This document shows positions 5,833 to 6,273 of a stretch of DNA of 6,273 bases, in pieces. Made by a program: the position numbers and the translations under genes. Under the pieces are notes generated by a model. The model was not told the DNA's origin, did no database searches, and worked only from the letters and a program-made list of their open reading frames with translations. The stretch comes from Campylobacterota bacterium (lineage in GTDB: Bacteria > Campylobacterota > Campylobacteria > Campylobacterales > Sulfurovaceae). The DNA is taken from positions 1-6,273 of the forward strand of contig JAADEA010000046.1 in NCBI GenBank assembly GCA_013153675.1. The letters run 5' to 3'. The stretch's first letter is position 1. Each line of letters starts with the position of its first letter.

Positions 5833-5869
5833 AGTTTTAGTCTGCAGTGGATGATTAATTTCTAAAACT
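5833..5869 (+). repeat. Inverted repeat AGTTTTAG / CTAAAACT in the perR-mqo gap
   Basis: AGTTTTAG (5833-5840) is repeated perfectly in inverted orientation as CTAAAACT (5862-5869), with 21 nt between that include the palindrome CTGCAG. The arm centres are 29 nt apart, close to three helical turns, which would suit a pair of protein half-sites. It could equally be an RNA stem-loop. No assigned function. Confidence 0.4.
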
Positions 5870-5904
5870 TCACAAAATATCCAAAAAATATGTCATTTTT
5901 TAAG

Positions 5905-5935
5905 CCTTTTTTGTGTAAAAGATAGGCAAAAAAGG
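5905..5935 (+). promoter_or_regulatory. Inverted repeat overlapping the mqo-like ribosome binding site
   Basis: CCTTTTTTG (5905-5913) and CAAAAAAGG (5927-5935) are perfect 9-nt inverted arms around a 13-nt spacer. The right arm covers the first half of the ribosome binding site AAGGGG (5932-5937), which is 7 nt from ATG 5945. In RNA the hairpin would partly hide the site; in DNA it could be an operator. TATAAT (5938-5943) immediately follows, but it sits too close to the ATG to be the promoter of this gene. I found no convincing promoter in this gap. Confidence 0.4.
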
Positions 5936-5944
5936 GGTATAATT

Positions 5945-6273
5945 ATGGGAAAAGTTGCGATAATAGGTGGTGGAATTGCAGCCACTACAACCGCGTTGTT
6001 ATTAGATGAAGAGATAACTCTATTTGAAAAGAACTCCTCTTTAATATCTGGACCTCCATTTTGTCATCTCCATGCTGGTGGGAATTTATATCCAGATATT
6101 CCTATTAAAGAGGCTATTTCTCTATTAAAAGAGTCAATTGAATTTTTAAGACTTTACCCTTTTGGAGTAGATTATAGACCTACTATTATTACATTTCCTA
6201 AGAGCTATAAGGTTGAGCCTTTAGAGTTTCAAAAGAGGCTAGAAGTGGTTAAAAAAGAGTATGAGAAGCTTGT
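5945..6273 (+). CDS. mqo: FAD-dependent oxidoreductase, probable malate:quinone oxidoreductase-like (N-terminal part)
   Basis: The first 109 codons of a gene that runs off the right edge. Residues 3-20 (KVAIIGGGIAATTTALLL) are a dinucleotide-binding Rossmann motif, with an acidic residue (Glu28 in LFEK) ending the second strand as expected for binding the FAD ribose. The segment GPPFCHLHAGGNLYPDIP (about 36-53) and the following LYPFGVDYRPTIITFP strongly recall the Mqo-type flavoproteins of Helicobacter and Campylobacter, which oxidise malate to oxaloacetate and pass electrons to the quinone pool at the inner membrane. That substrate assignment is from memory of the family; the flavoprotein fold is directly visible. 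ATG 5945 is supported by AAGGGG 5932-5937 and by the glycine motif beginning at residue 8. It lies 139 nt after the regulator gene, so it is probably a separate transcription unit. Confidence 0.7.
   Translation, partial: MGKVAIIGGGIAATTTALLLDEEITLFEKNSSLISGPPFCHLHAGGNLYPDIPIKEAISLLKESIEFLRLYPFGVDYRPTIITFPKSYKVEPLEFQKRLEVVKKEYEKL

Noticed and set aside
5938..5943. Perfect TATAAT as the promoter -10 of the mqo-like gene
   Set aside because: It ends 1 nt before the ATG, so transcription would begin inside the gene, after the start codon and the glycine motif it needs; no -35 at proper distance.

Overview
The window is a compact, A+T-rich, single-strand stretch of bacterial chromosome. Every supported gene reads on the + strand, and codon use is strongly A/T-ending throughout. 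Protein character points to Campylobacterota (Epsilonproteobacteria): a Bat operon with a small DUF4381-like gene in front, a PerR/Fur-family regulator, and a malate:quinone-oxidoreductase-like flavoprotein of the type seen in Helicobacter and Campylobacter. I cannot name the genus from sequence alone.

Layout. (1) Positions 1-4407 are the distal part of a Bat operon: the C-terminus of a DUF4381-like protein, then batA (membrane-anchored VWA protein), batB (second membrane-anchored VWA protein), batC (exported TPR protein with a very long Lys/Asn/Gln/Asp/Glu-rich tail) and batD (exported, membrane-anchored beta-domain protein). Three of the four junctions overlap (4, 4 and 23 nt), which suggests translational coupling. 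The exception is batA-batB, where 66 nt hold a degenerate 33-nt tandem repeat, competing short hairpins and a possible 24-codon ORF that would bridge the gap. (2) Positions 4408-4498 hold a sigma70-type promoter (TTGACA, 17 nt, TAAGAT) and a very strong ribosome binding site for a typical 2-Cys peroxiredoxin (4499-5242) with an unusual acidic N-terminal extension. (3) After a 167-nt gap comes a Fur-superfamily regulator (5410-5805), most likely PerR-like. It carries Glu rather than Asp at the metal ligand that, from published work, tunes peroxide sensitivity. (4) After 139 nt containing two clear inverted repeats, the start of an FAD-dependent oxidoreductase resembling Mqo runs off the end of the window.

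How the genes fit together. Bat proteins are thought to form an envelope complex of VWA and TPR partners, usually encoded beside a MoxR AAA+ ATPase and a DUF58 protein; both would be expected just upstream of this window. Peroxiredoxin and the PerR-like regulator form a peroxide-defence pair. The Bat system has been linked to aerotolerance in Bacteroides, although later work in Leptospira did not support a direct oxidative-stress role, so the neighbourhood is suggestive only.

I see no RNA gene, mobile element, CRISPR array or obvious unknown multi-gene system. The least explained items are the batA-batB spacer with its possible micro-ORF, the Glu-type metal site in the regulator, the extended peroxiredoxin N-terminus, and the inverted repeat overlapping the mqo-like ribosome binding site.
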